64,000 nucleotides of DNA, from NCBI GenBank assembly GCA_016787755.1, contig JAEUUA010000018.1:434001-498000 (forward strand), given 5' to 3'. This DNA is from Cyclobacteriaceae bacterium (GTDB lineage: Bacteria > Bacteroidota > Bacteroidia > Cytophagales > Cyclobacteriaceae). Below are positions 36,109 to 46,153 of this stretch, in pieces (the stretch's first letter is position 1; each line of letters begins with the position of its first letter). The notes beneath the pieces were generated by a model. The model had not been told where the DNA came from. It saw only the letters and a list, made by a program, of their open reading frames with translations, and ran no database searches. The position numbers were made by a program, and so were the translations under genes.

Positions 36109-37548
36109 TTATACCACAATGTGCAACTTATACTCTTCGTATCGTTGAAGCACTTCTTTCACATATCTGATCGGTCCATCACATCGGCAATACCCCACTA
36201 CCGTTACCGGATCTCTAAAATATTTTGGATCAGATTTTTGTTGCAAGTAGTATTCAACATTGTCGTTCCACACGGTAGGGTCCTTCCCATACTTTTTCGT
36301 TAATTTTTGTGCATCCGAAACATGGGTGAGTCCAACATTATACGAGGCAAGTACAAATTTCATTCGTTCCTCTGGATTCGTCACTGTTTTAGCCCACTGC
36401 TTGTCAAGAAACTTTAAGAACTTTATCCCTACCGTAATATTCTGATTCGGGTCCCACAGGTTCTTAACTCCAAAGTATTCTCCGGTTTCAGGCATAATCT
36501 GCATTAGTCCGATGGCTCCTGCCCATGATTTTACGTTGGGATCAAAGTTTGATTCCTGATACGCCACCGAGGCTATTAATCGCCAATCCCACCCTATTTG
36601 TTCCGCTCCCTTTTTTAATTGATCATCGAAGGGGGATAATTGATTACTCGCTAAGGATGAATATTCACTTTTAATATGAGCCAAGGAAAGTCGAGGACTA
36701 TCAAAGTATTTATTATAAATGACGTTAAAAATCCCGCTGCGCTTCGTATCCTTTAACCAACCATTTGTTGCGGTTAATAATTCAGGAGAATTTTTTCGAA
36801 TTCCCCAGGCAATTTGCTGAGGCAAACTCACTACTGTATTGATATCCAGGTTGGGATAGTACAGCGAGTTAACCATGGCAATAGTTTGATCCGTAACTGT
36901 ATATTTAATTTCACCGGTGGCTACATCCCGAATCAAGGATTCCGTTTCTGCCCTAGCGCTATCTTCAATAATAATAATAGGCCCGCCAATCTCACTGGAT
37001 AAATTGATCATGCGCTCTTTAAAGGAAGATCCCCTCATTACGTGCACTTCCTTGCCAATTAGTTTTACCGGATTACGAATCAATTTTTTCTCCACAAGTT
37101 GGGGTGGCACCATCCGCCAATTGGCAGGTTTTTTTTGCACAAGAACCTGATGAGTGTTAAAGTGCGTATCCGTAAAAGATAAATAGTTGGTGCGCTCCTG
37201 AGTGATCGTAAGGGGGAATGCCAGCACATCACCTTCGCCTTTATTCAACATGTCAATAGCCTGCTCAATGCCGCTCACCAATTTAATTTTTAAATCTACC
37301 TTTAGATTTTTGGCAAGCCGCTGAAGTAGCTCATATTCAAAGCCCATGGGACGACCTTTGTAAATAAAATAGCTGATGGAATTGTTGTCTATGAGGGCAA
37401 TCAAGTTACCCCGTTTCCGAATAGCATCCAGATCTATTTCTACCTGCGGTTCTTTTGCAAACTCGTCTTGCTCAGTTGTTGTATGACAGCTAATGAGACA
37501 AACGCCAACAAAAAGAAACGAAAAAAGCCATCCGCACCTTATGGTCAT
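36109..37548 (-). CDS. mltF: MltF-like membrane-bound lytic transglycosylase
   Basis: A 479-residue lipoprotein (lipobox CLISC, Cys21). Residues about 40-275 form a periplasmic solute-binding (SBP_bac_3) domain, and about 310-450 the SLT transglycosylase domain with catalytic Glu332 in AYQESNFDP, AIGLMQIMPE and ASYNVG motifs. This two-domain order is that of MltF, which cuts peptidoglycan glycan chains and is modulated by the N-terminal domain. It stands alone on the minus strand. Confidence is high in the family and moderate in a strict MltF orthology. Confidence 0.92.
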   Translation of the reverse strand: MTIRCGWLFSFLFVGVCLISCHTTTEQDEFAKEPQVEIDLDAIRKRGNLIALIDNNSISYFIYKGRPMGFEYELLQRLAKNLKVDLKIKLVSGIEQAIDMLNKGEGDVLAFPLTITQERTNYLSFTDTHFNTHQVLVQKKPANWRMVPPQLVEKKLIRNPVKLIGKEVHVMRGSSFKERMINLSSEIGGPIIIIEDSARAETESLIRDVATGEIKYTVTDQTIAMVNSLYYPNLDINTVVSLPQQIAWGIRKNSPELLTATNGWLKDTKRSGIFNVIYNKYFDSPRLSLAHIKSEYSSLASNQLSPFDDQLKKGAEQIGWDWRLIASVAYQESNFDPNVKSWAGAIGLMQIMPETGEYFGVKNLWDPNQNITVGIKFLKFLDKQWAKTVTNPEERMKFVLASYNVGLTHVSDAQKLTKKYGKDPTVWNDNVEYYLQQKSDPKYFRDPVTVVGYCRCDGPIRYVKEVLQRYEEYKLHIVV

Positions 37549-37584
37549 GAAAATGAAGGTACACCTTATGTGTTAAAATAAAAA

Positions 37585-37600
37585 GAGGCCCGAAGGCCTC
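37585..37600 (-). terminator. UUCG-loop terminator after the Oar-like gene
   Basis: On the minus strand GAGGCC-TTCG-GGCCTC is followed by TTTTTATTTT. The stable UUCG tetraloop and U-rich tail make this a classic intrinsic terminator for the gene at 37629-40886. Confidence 0.85.
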
Positions 37601-37628
37601 CTCTTAAAACAATAAAAAATTAAATCAA

Positions 37629-40600
37629 TTAATTAAAAATGTAACGAATGCCCAACTGCATTTGCCATACATCTCCAATGGTTGTACTTGTTCCATAGGT
37701 AGAGGTAGGAAGCTGGCCATTAACCGTGCTAAATCTATATAAAGGCACGCCTGCCGTAACATTAACAAGTTGAAGGGGACTAGAATTAATAATTCTATCG
37801 CCAACACCCCATTTGTTATTAATTAGATTTCCAACATTGAAGATATCTGCACGCAATTGAATTGTATTCCGCTTTCCTTTAACATCGACAAAAAATTCCT
37901 GAATGAAGGTCATATCAATTGTTTTTACCCAAGGCATTAATACGCCATTTCGTTCTGCATATTGACCTCTTCTTCCACTTAGGTAATCATCTTGATTAAT
38001 ATACGCATCAAATGCAGCAGCTTGTTCTGCTGACGAAAGCGTTGGCAATGGACCTGCGCCATCTGGATCGTAGGCTTGAAAATTCATTTCGCTCACATCT
38101 TTAGGTACATACATCAAATCATTGCTAGTAAGTTGGTCTCCATTCAAATCACCGTTTACGCGATATGAGAATCTTCCTTGATTTTGTGCTTGATAGAAGA
38201 AAGATAATTGTGAAGCAAAATGATTTGCATACTCCTTACGATAAGATAAAGCTGCAATAACGCGATGACGTAAATCATTGTTCGAAAATGCGGAAACTGG
38301 CAAGTTATTACCCCCTACAGAAAAGTTATCTCGCCATGATGAAAAGGCGATTGACCCAGCACTCATCAAATCTTTTGTGTTGCTATAATTATAGGCAACC
38401 ATTGAACTGAACCCGTTTGTAGTTGGACGTTCTAACTTGATGGTTGAAGAATATCCACTTCCCTTATTTGTATTCTTTAATAGAATTGCATCCGTAATAT
38501 TGTCATTTACCCGCAACGCATTATTCTGGGCAGTACCCGACAATCCAAGGCCAGGATATGTTGGGCGTTTGTCTGCACCACTTAATGTACCATTAGCTGG
38601 CTCCAGGTTTGCATTAATATAAGTAACATTATTAATCTCCTTGTTGTAGATGAATTCAAGTGTTCCAATAATGCCATACGGTAATTGCTTATCTACAGCA
38701 AGGTTCGTCTTCCAGGTTTGTGGATACTTAAAGTTTGAATCAGTAACAGCAATATTGTATGAAGCTGCCGGTTGTCCTGGATTTGGAGGCAAATTATATT
38801 TTGTAACATCCGGACTGAATGGATAAACACCTGTAGTGTTATCTGATCTTAGCGAACCTGTCAAAATACCATTGTTGCTCATTTGATTAGAAATCCATAC
38901 GAAAGCAGGTCTTCCCGAGAACACGCCAGACCCACCGCGGATTTGCAAGGAACGATCACCCATTACATCCCAGTTAAACCCAACGCGGGGAGAAATAAGG
39001 GCTTGTGTTTTAGGTAGTTGAGAGGTGCTAAGCTTAATGGGATTCCCATTTTCGTCCTTAAAACTAAACCCTTCGACCTGTGAATTAGCTAAGGCAGTTT
39101 GTTTAAAAGATGGCACGTCAATCCGGATTCCCCCTGTTAACTTAAAGTTCGAATTTACTTGAATTTCGTCCTGGAGATAGAAACCAATCTGACGAGCCTG
39201 GGTTGTCGCTGTAGGCAGCGCGCTATTAGCAAGATTCGAGTAGGTTAATGCATACCTTCTTAAGGTTGGATTGTTGTTTGGATCTGCGTCTGTGTCGTTA
39301 TAAAAATCCTGAAGTGAGTTATAAATAAATTGACCGTAGTAAGTTGGCGTAAAGGTATTATCAAACTTAAACGCTTCGAAGTTTATTCCAGCCGTAAGCG
39401 TATTCTTTCCTGCATAATAGGTAAAGTTATCTTGAAACTGCCAGGTATCAGTATTCAAAATGTTATTTGGTGTGAAAGGTTCATACCCAAAGTTTGTGTA
39501 GTTCCTACCTCCCTCCAAAATATCTACCAGCGGAAAAATTCCCCCTAGGCTGCTCCTATAATCGCGATTAGCCGTAAATCCTGCAATTACATTATTTGAA
39601 AACCGGTTGCCTAAATAATTATGCTCAGCAATAACCGAATTGATATCATTGTTGATTACATAATTTGCATTCTGAAAATTCAGGGCAAATCCATTGTCTC
39701 TTCGATTATTAAAAGACCCACTGTTACTGGTAGGCACATCGCGTGACGACTTTAGGTAATTATATCGAATACTGAATTTACTTTTCGGACTCATATTGTA
39801 GTCCAGACGAATCAATGCTTTGTCACTTTTTGTGGCCAGGGTATAATTCTCATAGGCTCCTGTACTATATCCGAAGTTATTAAATAAATAGGCGCTTAAT
39901 GCATCAAGATCGGAGGCTAAAACGCGCGAAACGTTTGCAGCATTATCGTTTATGCCTGGTCGTAAGGCAACATAATTTGTAGCAGGATCTTCTCTCCGTT
40001 CCTGTTCCCCATTAATAAAGAAAAATAATTTGTCTTTAATAATTGCTCCCCCTGCGCGGAATCCTTGCTGCTTAACGTCAAAGTTTTGGGTAACAACATT
40101 TTGACCCTTTGCCTTATCCCCAACTAGTTTTTCACTTCGTGTGTTAAAAAAAACGGAACCAGAAAACTCATTTGTTCCACTGCGCGTTACTGCGTTTACA
40201 CCAGCGCCAGTAAATCCACCTTGGCGCACGTCAAAAGGCGCAATATTAACTTGAACTTCCTGAATTGCATCCAATGAAATTGGAGTTGAGTTTGTCTGGC
40301 CTCCTGGGACATCCGATAAACCAAAACTATTATTGAAAATTGATCCATCAATAGTGAGATTGTTAAAACGAGAATCGGCACCGCTAAATGAGCGACCATT
40401 TGCTTGCGGAGTAAATCGTGTGAAGTCTGAAATACTTCTCCCGATGGTTGGCATCGAGTTGATCTCCCGAATACCAATATTTGTGCTGGCTCCCGTACGT
40501 TCATCATTGAGTAACCTGTTTGTAGTAACGGTAACTTCCTGCAGTTCCGTGCCTGTTTCAACAAGTGTAGGATTCAAAACAAAATTCTGACCCAATGAAA

Positions 40601-40886
40601 GGTTCAGGCCTTCAATTGCATAATCCTGATAGCCTACAAAGGTTACTGTGATCTTATAGGGTCCACCAATGCGTAACCCAGGCAATGTATATCTTCCATC
40701 TGCTCGGCTCGAGGAGCCATAAGTTGTTCCCGATGGAACATGCAATGCAACGATATTTGCACCGGGAAGTCCGGAACCTGCTGCATCAGTAACCTCACCA
40801 CTAACAGTAGCAGTGGTTACACCTTGTGCAAAAACCGCCACTGAGGCCATTGATGCAAAGAATAACACTAGTAAAATTTTCCTCAT
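37629..40886 (-). CDS. TonB-dependent receptor, Oar-like, with N-terminal carboxypeptidase-regulatory domain
   Basis: A 1085-residue outer-membrane receptor. Signal peptide to about residue 20 (VFA-QG). A carboxypeptidase-D regulatory-like beta domain covers about 25-110 (VSGEVTDAAGSGLPGANIVA), then a plug domain with RSISDFTRFTP and VNAVTRSGTNEFSGSVFF, and a beta-barrel that ends in aromatic residues (QLGIRYIFN). The plug wording is that of the Oar group, linked to large-protein or peptide uptake/export rather than vitamin or glycan import. No SusD follows, so it is not a SusC pair. Substrate unknown. Confidence 0.9.
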   Translation of the reverse strand: MRKILLVLFFASMASVAVFAQGVTTATVSGEVTDAAGSGLPGANIVALHVPSGTTYGSSSRADGRYTLPGLRIGGPYKITVTFVGYQDYAIEGLNLSLGQNFVLNPTLVETGTELQEVTVTTNRLLNDERTGASTNIGIREINSMPTIGRSISDFTRFTPQANGRSFSGADSRFNNLTIDGSIFNNSFGLSDVPGGQTNSTPISLDAIQEVQVNIAPFDVRQGGFTGAGVNAVTRSGTNEFSGSVFFNTRSEKLVGDKAKGQNVVTQNFDVKQQGFRAGGAIIKDKLFFFINGEQERREDPATNYVALRPGINDNAANVSRVLASDLDALSAYLFNNFGYSTGAYENYTLATKSDKALIRLDYNMSPKSKFSIRYNYLKSSRDVPTSNSGSFNNRRDNGFALNFQNANYVINNDINSVIAEHNYLGNRFSNNVIAGFTANRDYRSSLGGIFPLVDILEGGRNYTNFGYEPFTPNNILNTDTWQFQDNFTYYAGKNTLTAGINFEAFKFDNTFTPTYYGQFIYNSLQDFYNDTDADPNNNPTLRRYALTYSNLANSALPTATTQARQIGFYLQDEIQVNSNFKLTGGIRIDVPSFKQTALANSQVEGFSFKDENGNPIKLSTSQLPKTQALISPRVGFNWDVMGDRSLQIRGGSGVFSGRPAFVWISNQMSNNGILTGSLRSDNTTGVYPFSPDVTKYNLPPNPGQPAASYNIAVTDSNFKYPQTWKTNLAVDKQLPYGIIGTLEFIYNKEINNVTYINANLEPANGTLSGADKRPTYPGLGLSGTAQNNALRVNDNITDAILLKNTNKGSGYSSTIKLERPTTNGFSSMVAYNYSNTKDLMSAGSIAFSSWRDNFSVGGNNLPVSAFSNNDLRHRVIAALSYRKEYANHFASQLSFFYQAQNQGRFSYRVNGDLNGDQLTSNDLMYVPKDVSEMNFQAYDPDGAGPLPTLSSAEQAAAFDAYINQDDYLSGRRGQYAERNGVLMPWVKTIDMTFIQEFFVDVKGKRNTIQLRADIFNVGNLINNKWGVGDRIINSSPLQLVNVTAGVPLYRFSTVNGQLPTSTYGTSTTIGDVWQMQLGIRYIFN

Positions 40887-40917
40887 GATAATTGGTTTAA
40901 TGTTTCTGTTTCAAGGG

Positions 40918-40926
40918 GCAAAAATA
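40918..40926 (-). promoter_or_regulatory. -7 element upstream of the Oar-like receptor gene
   Basis: The minus strand reads TATTTTTGC, matching TAnnTTTG, 31 bases before the receptor ATG. No clear -33 box is present. Confidence 0.4.
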
Positions 40927-41071
40927 TCCTTTTGACCCATTAAATGACCATCGCATATTTTAAATCTTTCCAACATTTTATTAACAATTTAATAAACCAA
41001 AAAACCACTCATACTTTATCGGTTGCAGGTTGTTTAAAAAACAGATTAATTCCGCCTTTTAAATCCCATAA

Positions 41072-43630
41072 ATGAAAAAATACGTTGTTTCTGCGCTATT
41101 AGCTCTCGCTGGTGTAATTACCGTAAAGGCTCAAACTGAACTCTCCTACTACCTGCCACCGCAAGTAAAATATGATCCAACTATCCCCACACCACAATCT
41201 GTGATTGGGCATGAGGTAGGCGAATGGCATGTGACCCACGATAAATTGGTGAGTTATATGATGGCGCTCGATAAAGCTTCGGATCGCATTACGCTGGAAG
41301 TAACAGGGTATACCCATGAAGCAAGACCGCTGTTGCTTCTTACAATCACCGCTCCAAAACATCATCAAAACATTGAAGCCATTCGTACACAACATTTACA
41401 ATTAGGAGATCCTTCCAAGTCAGCATCATTAGATGTTAAAAGCATGCCTGCTGTATTTTATTTAGGCTGCAGCATACATGGCAATGAGGCCAGTGGTGCT
41501 AATGCAGGACTTGTTATGGCCTATCATTTGGCTGCCGCTCAAGGATCTGAAATAGAAAAGTATCTTGAAAACACCATCATACTTTTTGATCCAAGTTTCA
41601 ACCCTGATGGATTGCAACGTTTTTCAGCGTGGGTAAACTCGCGCAAAAGCAAATTGGTTTCGGCTGATCCTAACGATACTGAACATAATGAAGCCTGGCC
41701 AGGGGGTCGATTCAATCACTATTGGTTTGATTTGAATCGTGATTGGCTGGTCGCTCAACATCCTGAGTCGCAAGCGCGCGCCAAACAATTTCAAGCCTGG
41801 AGACCAAACCTACTGACCGATCATCATGAACAGGGCACTAATGCAACTTTCTTTTTCATGCCCGGAGTCCCTTCGCGTGTCAATCCGCTTACACCTGATA
41901 AAAATCAAGAGCTAACCAAGAAGATGGGCGAGTATCATGCCAAAGCATTGGATCAGATTGGCTCCTTGTATTTTACACAAGAAGGATATGATGATTTCTA
42001 TTATGGAAAGGGTTCCACGTTTCCGGATGTACAAGGTTCTATCGGAATTTTATTTGAACAAGCCAGTTCGCGCGGTCATGCGCAAGAAAGTGATAACGGT
42101 GTATTGAGATTTCCATTCACCGTGCGCAATCATTTTGTTACCATGCTTAGTTCATTGAAAGCAATTAATGAAATGCGCGAAGAAGTATTAACCTATCAGC
42201 GCGACTTCTTTAAAACCGCTTCCGTGGAAGCGGCTAAAGATCCTGTGAAAGCATATTTGATTGGATCGAAAGACAAAGCCCGTGTTTATGAATTTGCTGA
42301 AATGGCGTTGCGCCAAAAAGTGGACGTTTATAAAACCACATCCAATCAAACTATCAATGGAAAAACATTTGATAAAGAATCCAGCTTCTTAATTCCGATG
42401 AATCAAACGCAGTACAAACTGATTCGCGGAATGTTTGATCGGCAACTAAAGTTTAAGGACAGTATTTTTTACGACATCTCAAGTTGGACACTGCCCCTTG
42501 CTTATGGTCTCGACTATGAAGAAATAAAAGCAACCCCTTCGTTAGGTGAAAAAATTACAGAAGCCAAATTACCGACCGGAAAAATTATTGGTACGGGGGA
42601 CTATGCTTACGCAATTGAACCTTATGGATACTACACCTCACGGGCCATGTACAAATTGCTCGATAAAAAAGTACGCGTTAAAGTTGCCACTGAAGTCTTT
42701 CATGCTAATGGCAAAACGTTTGATCGTGGTTCGCTTATGATTCCCATAGACAATCAATTATTGACACCCGATCAAATACAAGTACTTATCAAGGAGATCA
42801 CCGAAAAAGATGGCCTTGATGTGTATGCGGTTGGTACCGGGCTCGATTACACGGGTGTGAGCCTTGGTAGCAGTTCCTTTGAAGCAGCACGTAAACCTGT
42901 AATTGCCATACTAGTGGATGACGGAATTTCACCAACGGATGCCGGTGAGCTTTGGCATTTATTGGATACGCGTTTTCAAATTCCCGTTACCTTAATCCCA
43001 ATTAACATTTTCAATCGTACCTCACTCGAAAAATATAATACTATCATTTTCCCGGAAGGAAGTCATTCTGATATTAGCGACAAGGCTAAGGAGAAATTAA
43101 AAGGTTGGGTACAAGAAGGTGGTGTGTTGATTGGATTTGAACGCGCCTTGAATTGGTTTACAGCAAACAACTTTGGCAAGTTTGATGTAAAGAAAGATGA
43201 GGAGGCAAAGGATAAAAGTCCTGCCAAAGCAAAACCGTATGCCGATATGGGTAATGCATACAGAGCGCAACAAACCAGTGGCGCCATCTTTGAAGCCGAA
43301 GCTGATCTTACGCATCCTTTGTTTTATGGATATACTTCATCGAAGATCGCTATGTTTAAAGGAAACAATATCTTTATTCAAAAAGCCAATGGAGCGTATT
43401 CAAATCCGTTGGTGTATGGAAATACTCCGTTATTAAGCGGCTATATCACAAAGCCGAATTTAGATAAGCTCAAAAATTCTTCTGTGGTAGGCACTGCAGC
43501 AATGGGAGGTGGCCGTGTGATTGGATTTACCGAGAACCTGGCTTTCCGTGCATTTTGGTTTGGTACCAATAAAATCTTAATGAATGCAATCTTCCTGGGG
43601 CCTATGATTAGTTCGCAGGCAAGCAGGTAA
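41072..43630 (+). CDS. M14-family zinc carboxypeptidase with C-terminal amidotransferase-like domain
   Basis: An 852-residue exported peptidase. Signal peptide ends about residue 20 (VKA-QT). The M14 domain spans about 50-380: the zinc ligands H136 and E139 in SIHGNEASG, FNPDG, DLNRDW, a third ligand in TDHHEQG, and the catalytic Glu in GILFEQASSRG. The C-terminal half (about 590-700) has a flavodoxin/GATase-1-like core (VIAILVDDGIS..., then ...GGVLIGFERALNWF), as seen in the Bacteroidota M14 group. Likely removes C-terminal residues from peptides in the periplasm. The upstream Oar-like gene is divergent. Confidence 0.9.
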   Translation: MKKYVVSALLALAGVITVKAQTELSYYLPPQVKYDPTIPTPQSVIGHEVGEWHVTHDKLVSYMMALDKASDRITLEVTGYTHEARPLLLLTITAPKHHQNIEAIRTQHLQLGDPSKSASLDVKSMPAVFYLGCSIHGNEASGANAGLVMAYHLAAAQGSEIEKYLENTIILFDPSFNPDGLQRFSAWVNSRKSKLVSADPNDTEHNEAWPGGRFNHYWFDLNRDWLVAQHPESQARAKQFQAWRPNLLTDHHEQGTNATFFFMPGVPSRVNPLTPDKNQELTKKMGEYHAKALDQIGSLYFTQEGYDDFYYGKGSTFPDVQGSIGILFEQASSRGHAQESDNGVLRFPFTVRNHFVTMLSSLKAINEMREEVLTYQRDFFKTASVEAAKDPVKAYLIGSKDKARVYEFAEMALRQKVDVYKTTSNQTINGKTFDKESSFLIPMNQTQYKLIRGMFDRQLKFKDSIFYDISSWTLPLAYGLDYEEIKATPSLGEKITEAKLPTGKIIGTGDYAYAIEPYGYYTSRAMYKLLDKKVRVKVATEVFHANGKTFDRGSLMIPIDNQLLTPDQIQVLIKEITEKDGLDVYAVGTGLDYTGVSLGSSSFEAARKPVIAILVDDGISPTDAGELWHLLDTRFQIPVTLIPINIFNRTSLEKYNTIIFPEGSHSDISDKAKEKLKGWVQEGGVLIGFERALNWFTANNFGKFDVKKDEEAKDKSPAKAKPYADMGNAYRAQQTSGAIFEAEADLTHPLFYGYTSSKIAMFKGNNIFIQKANGAYSNPLVYGNTPLLSGYITKPNLDKLKNSSVVGTAAMGGGRVIGFTENLAFRAFWFGTNKILMNAIFLGPMISSQASR

Positions 43631-43639
43631 ATTAATAGT

Positions 43640-43696
43640 TTGGCAGTTTGCAGTAATCAGTAAGGCAGTAAGTTACAGCCAACTGGTTACTGCCAA
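43640..43696. repeat. Imperfect inverted repeat rich in GGCAGT words
   Basis: TTGGCAGT (43640-43647) and ACTGCCAA (43689-43696) form ends of a stem around repeated CAGTAA/GGCAGTAA words. It sits just after the M14 peptidase gene. No U-tract is obvious, so it may be a dispersed intergenic repeat. Confidence 0.4.
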
Positions 43697-43738
43697 CTTT
43701 TTACTCAGGATATTTAACAAGGTTGAGTGAAAAACTAT

Positions 43739-43747
43739 TAGCTTTGC
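43739..43747 (+). promoter_or_regulatory. -7 element upstream of the 43766 gene
   Basis: TAGCTTTGC matches TAnnTTTG, ending 18 bases before the GTG start codon. It supports the GTG choice. Confidence 0.45.
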
Positions 43748-43765
43748 AAAACCTTCAGTCCCAGC

Positions 43766-44269
43766 GTGATCCGAAAATTTTTTCCGCTAGACAAAAATTA
43801 CCTCCTCGAAGAAGCCCAACTCTCCCTTCAGGATACCCTACTCACTCAACTGGTTGTGCACGTAAAAATTTGTCATCAGCAAATTCATAACCCATTAGGC
43901 TTAGATGATGCTTTTAGTCAGCGACTAAAGAAGTATGAGTCCAGAAATCTTAAACCGCTATATAACTTCTACCAGAACCTGGCCGGTGTGTATCGCTATA
44001 AGTATGGCGAAAACCAACTTGAGTTTGCGTGGGATGGTCGCGATCATAGTGAGAAATACAAAGAAGAATGGAGCGTAGCCTTTGCCACCTGGACGGATGA
44101 GTTTTGTAAACACGAATTGTTTATTCAGGCTGTGCTGGATCTAACCGTGTTCCTGCCCGAAAACAGAAAAGCAGATCTGGCTGAAAACCGCATGAATCAC
44201 TTCGCCCTCAAACATTTTGAGGTTAAGATTCATAAGAGCCGGGGCATTGTACAAATGAAGGTTGCTTGA
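43766..44269 (+). CDS. Unrecognised cytoplasmic protein
   Basis: A 167-residue protein with no signal peptide or membrane helix; I do not recognise its family. It begins with GTG, supported by a -7 promoter word upstream. The sequence is amphipathic and probably mostly helical, with aromatic/charged clusters (LYNFYQNLAGVYRYKYGENQLEFAWDGRDHSEKYKEEW). Predicted fold alternatives include a small alpha/beta domain. It is preceded by the M14 gene and followed, after 176 bases, by the glutamate-synthase-like gene on the same strand. No function is proposed. Confidence 0.7.
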   Translation: MIRKFFPLDKNYLLEEAQLSLQDTLLTQLVVHVKICHQQIHNPLGLDDAFSQRLKKYESRNLKPLYNFYQNLAGVYRYKYGENQLEFAWDGRDHSEKYKEEWSVAFATWTDEFCKHELFIQAVLDLTVFLPENRKADLAENRMNHFALKHFEVKIHKSRGIVQMKVA

Positions 44270-44445
44270 AAGGCTTAACCGCAAAGAACGCGGAGAAACA
44301 CTCAGGCTATTTCCTATTGAGGAACTTAGCTCTCTCTGCTGTTTAATTTCTTTTGATTTTACGAAACTTAGCGCCACAGGGTTCAATTCTTTTGATACCT
44401 CCAAATGAATTACTAATTTATCCGACCTTTAAATCTAAAGACTCT

Positions 44446-46044
44446 ATGAAGCGCACCTTATTCTACCTCCTTTCAATTGTTTCTGTCATTCTCATCGTAG
44501 TGTGGTCCTATTTCTGGATTGATGTCCTGTTCCTCTTTATCATCGTTGGGCCCATCATCTTCATAGGTATTCAAGATGTTATACAAGATAAACAATCGAT
44601 TCGCAAAAACTTTCCGGTGCTGGGTAGGTTGCGTTATGTGTTTGAAGACCTTCGACCAAAAATTCAACAATACTTTGTAGAAAGCGATACGGATGGTGCA
44701 CCTATCAATCGCAATGAACGCTCCGTAATTTATCAGCGCGCAAAAAAACAAACGGATACCATTCCATTTGGCACCCAATTGAACGTATATGCCGAAGGCT
44801 ACGAGTGGATGACACACTCCATCGTGCCCAAAGATTTTCATAAGATGGATCACAGCCCTCGAGTGAAAATGGGTGGAAAAGATTGTACGCAACCCTATAG
44901 CATGAGCGTACTAAATGTGAGTGCAATGAGTTTTGGGTCACTCAGCAAAAATGCAGTGCTCGCGTTAAACGGTGGTGCCAAGATAGGTGGCTTTGCCCAC
45001 AACACGGGTGAAGGCGGATTAAGCCCTTATCACTTAGAACCCGGTGGGGATATTGTGTGGCAAATTGGTACGGGTTACTTTGGAGCACGTACCCCGGACG
45101 GAAAATTTTCAGATGATGCATTTACAGCAAATGCCATCAAGCCGAATGTGAAGATGATTGAAATCAAACTTTCGCAAGGGGCTAAACCAGGGCACGGTGG
45201 AATTTTACCCGGCAAAAAAAATACGCCCGAAATTGCGGCCATCCGGTTAGTGGAACCGGGCACTACTGTTTTCTCACCTCCGTTTCATAGTGCGTTTAGC
45301 ACACCGGTAGAATTAGTTCTTTTTATAAAACGCCTGCGCGAATTATCAGGCGGTAAGCCGGTGGGTTTTAAATTATGTGTGGGCCGAAAAGGTGAGTTCC
45401 TTTCCATCTGCAAAGCCATGGTGCAACTAAACACCTATCCTGATTTTATTACCGTAGATGGTGGCGAAGGGGGTACCGGTGCAGCACCCCCTGAGTTTAC
45501 AAACTCCGTGGGCATGCCGATGTTGGATGCACTTGCGTTTGTCGACAATGCGTTACGTGGTTTTGGCATTCGCAACGAAATGAAGTTAATGGCTTCGGGT
45601 CGCATCCTTACGGGATTTCATTTAGTGCGTGCGATGGCGCTTGGCGCGGATGTTTGCAACAGTGCCCGCGCGATGATGATGGCGTTAGGTTGTATACAAG
45701 CCTTAGAGTGTAACAAGAACACCTGCCCCACCGGTGTGGCCACGCAAGATCCGTACTTTATGAAAGGGTTGGTCGTGGAAGATAAAACCATTCGCGTTGC
45801 CAACTACCATAAAAACACGGTTGAAAGTTTTGTTGAATTAATTGGCGCAAGTGGTATCGATCACCCCGATAAGCTTAACCGCACGCATGTGTACCGCAGA
45901 GTGTTTATGAATTTGGTGAAAACCTACGAAGAAATTTATCCTACCATCCCCGATGGGTGTTTGCTGGACGGTGGCGATGTTCCGTTTGACTATGAAGATT
46001 ACATGAAACGAGCTTCCGCAGAGAGTTTTGAAGTGGGGGTTTGA
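44446..46044 (+). CDS. Membrane-anchored FMN-binding glutamate synthase-like protein
   Basis: A 532-residue protein from ATG 44446; an upstream frame extension to 44353 is unlikely because it would place extra residues before the membrane helices. Two hydrophobic helices cover about residues 4-45. The rest is the glutamate synthase central/FMN TIM-barrel domain (SFGSLSKNAVLALNGGAKIG, GEGGTGAAPPEF, and GALEC-like C-x5-C-region LECNKNTCPTG that carries the Fe-S cysteines). There is no amidotransferase domain, so true glutamate synthase activity is doubtful. Related stand-alone proteins are common in bacteria and of unclear substrate. Confidence 0.87.
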   Translation: MKRTLFYLLSIVSVILIVVWSYFWIDVLFLFIIVGPIIFIGIQDVIQDKQSIRKNFPVLGRLRYVFEDLRPKIQQYFVESDTDGAPINRNERSVIYQRAKKQTDTIPFGTQLNVYAEGYEWMTHSIVPKDFHKMDHSPRVKMGGKDCTQPYSMSVLNVSAMSFGSLSKNAVLALNGGAKIGGFAHNTGEGGLSPYHLEPGGDIVWQIGTGYFGARTPDGKFSDDAFTANAIKPNVKMIEIKLSQGAKPGHGGILPGKKNTPEIAAIRLVEPGTTVFSPPFHSAFSTPVELVLFIKRLRELSGGKPVGFKLCVGRKGEFLSICKAMVQLNTYPDFITVDGGEGGTGAAPPEFTNSVGMPMLDALAFVDNALRGFGIRNEMKLMASGRILTGFHLVRAMALGADVCNSARAMMMALGCIQALECNKNTCPTGVATQDPYFMKGLVVEDKTIRVANYHKNTVESFVELIGASGIDHPDKLNRTHVYRRVFMNLVKTYEEIYPTIPDGCLLDGGDVPFDYEDYMKRASAESFEVGV

Positions 46045-46067
46045 TTAGCGGAAGCTAATCTGGTTTT
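46043..46067 (+). terminator. Intrinsic terminator overlapping the 44446 gene stop
   Basis: GATTAGC (46043-46049) pairs with GCTAATC (46054-46060), followed by TGGTTTTT. The stem begins inside the TGA stop codon. Confidence 0.65.
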
Positions 46068-46153
46068 TGCGGCCAAAAAAAACAGTAATGGATTTTACAC
46101 GGGGTAATACATATTAGTCATGCACCTAATTAGAATTATTCAAATAAAATTCC

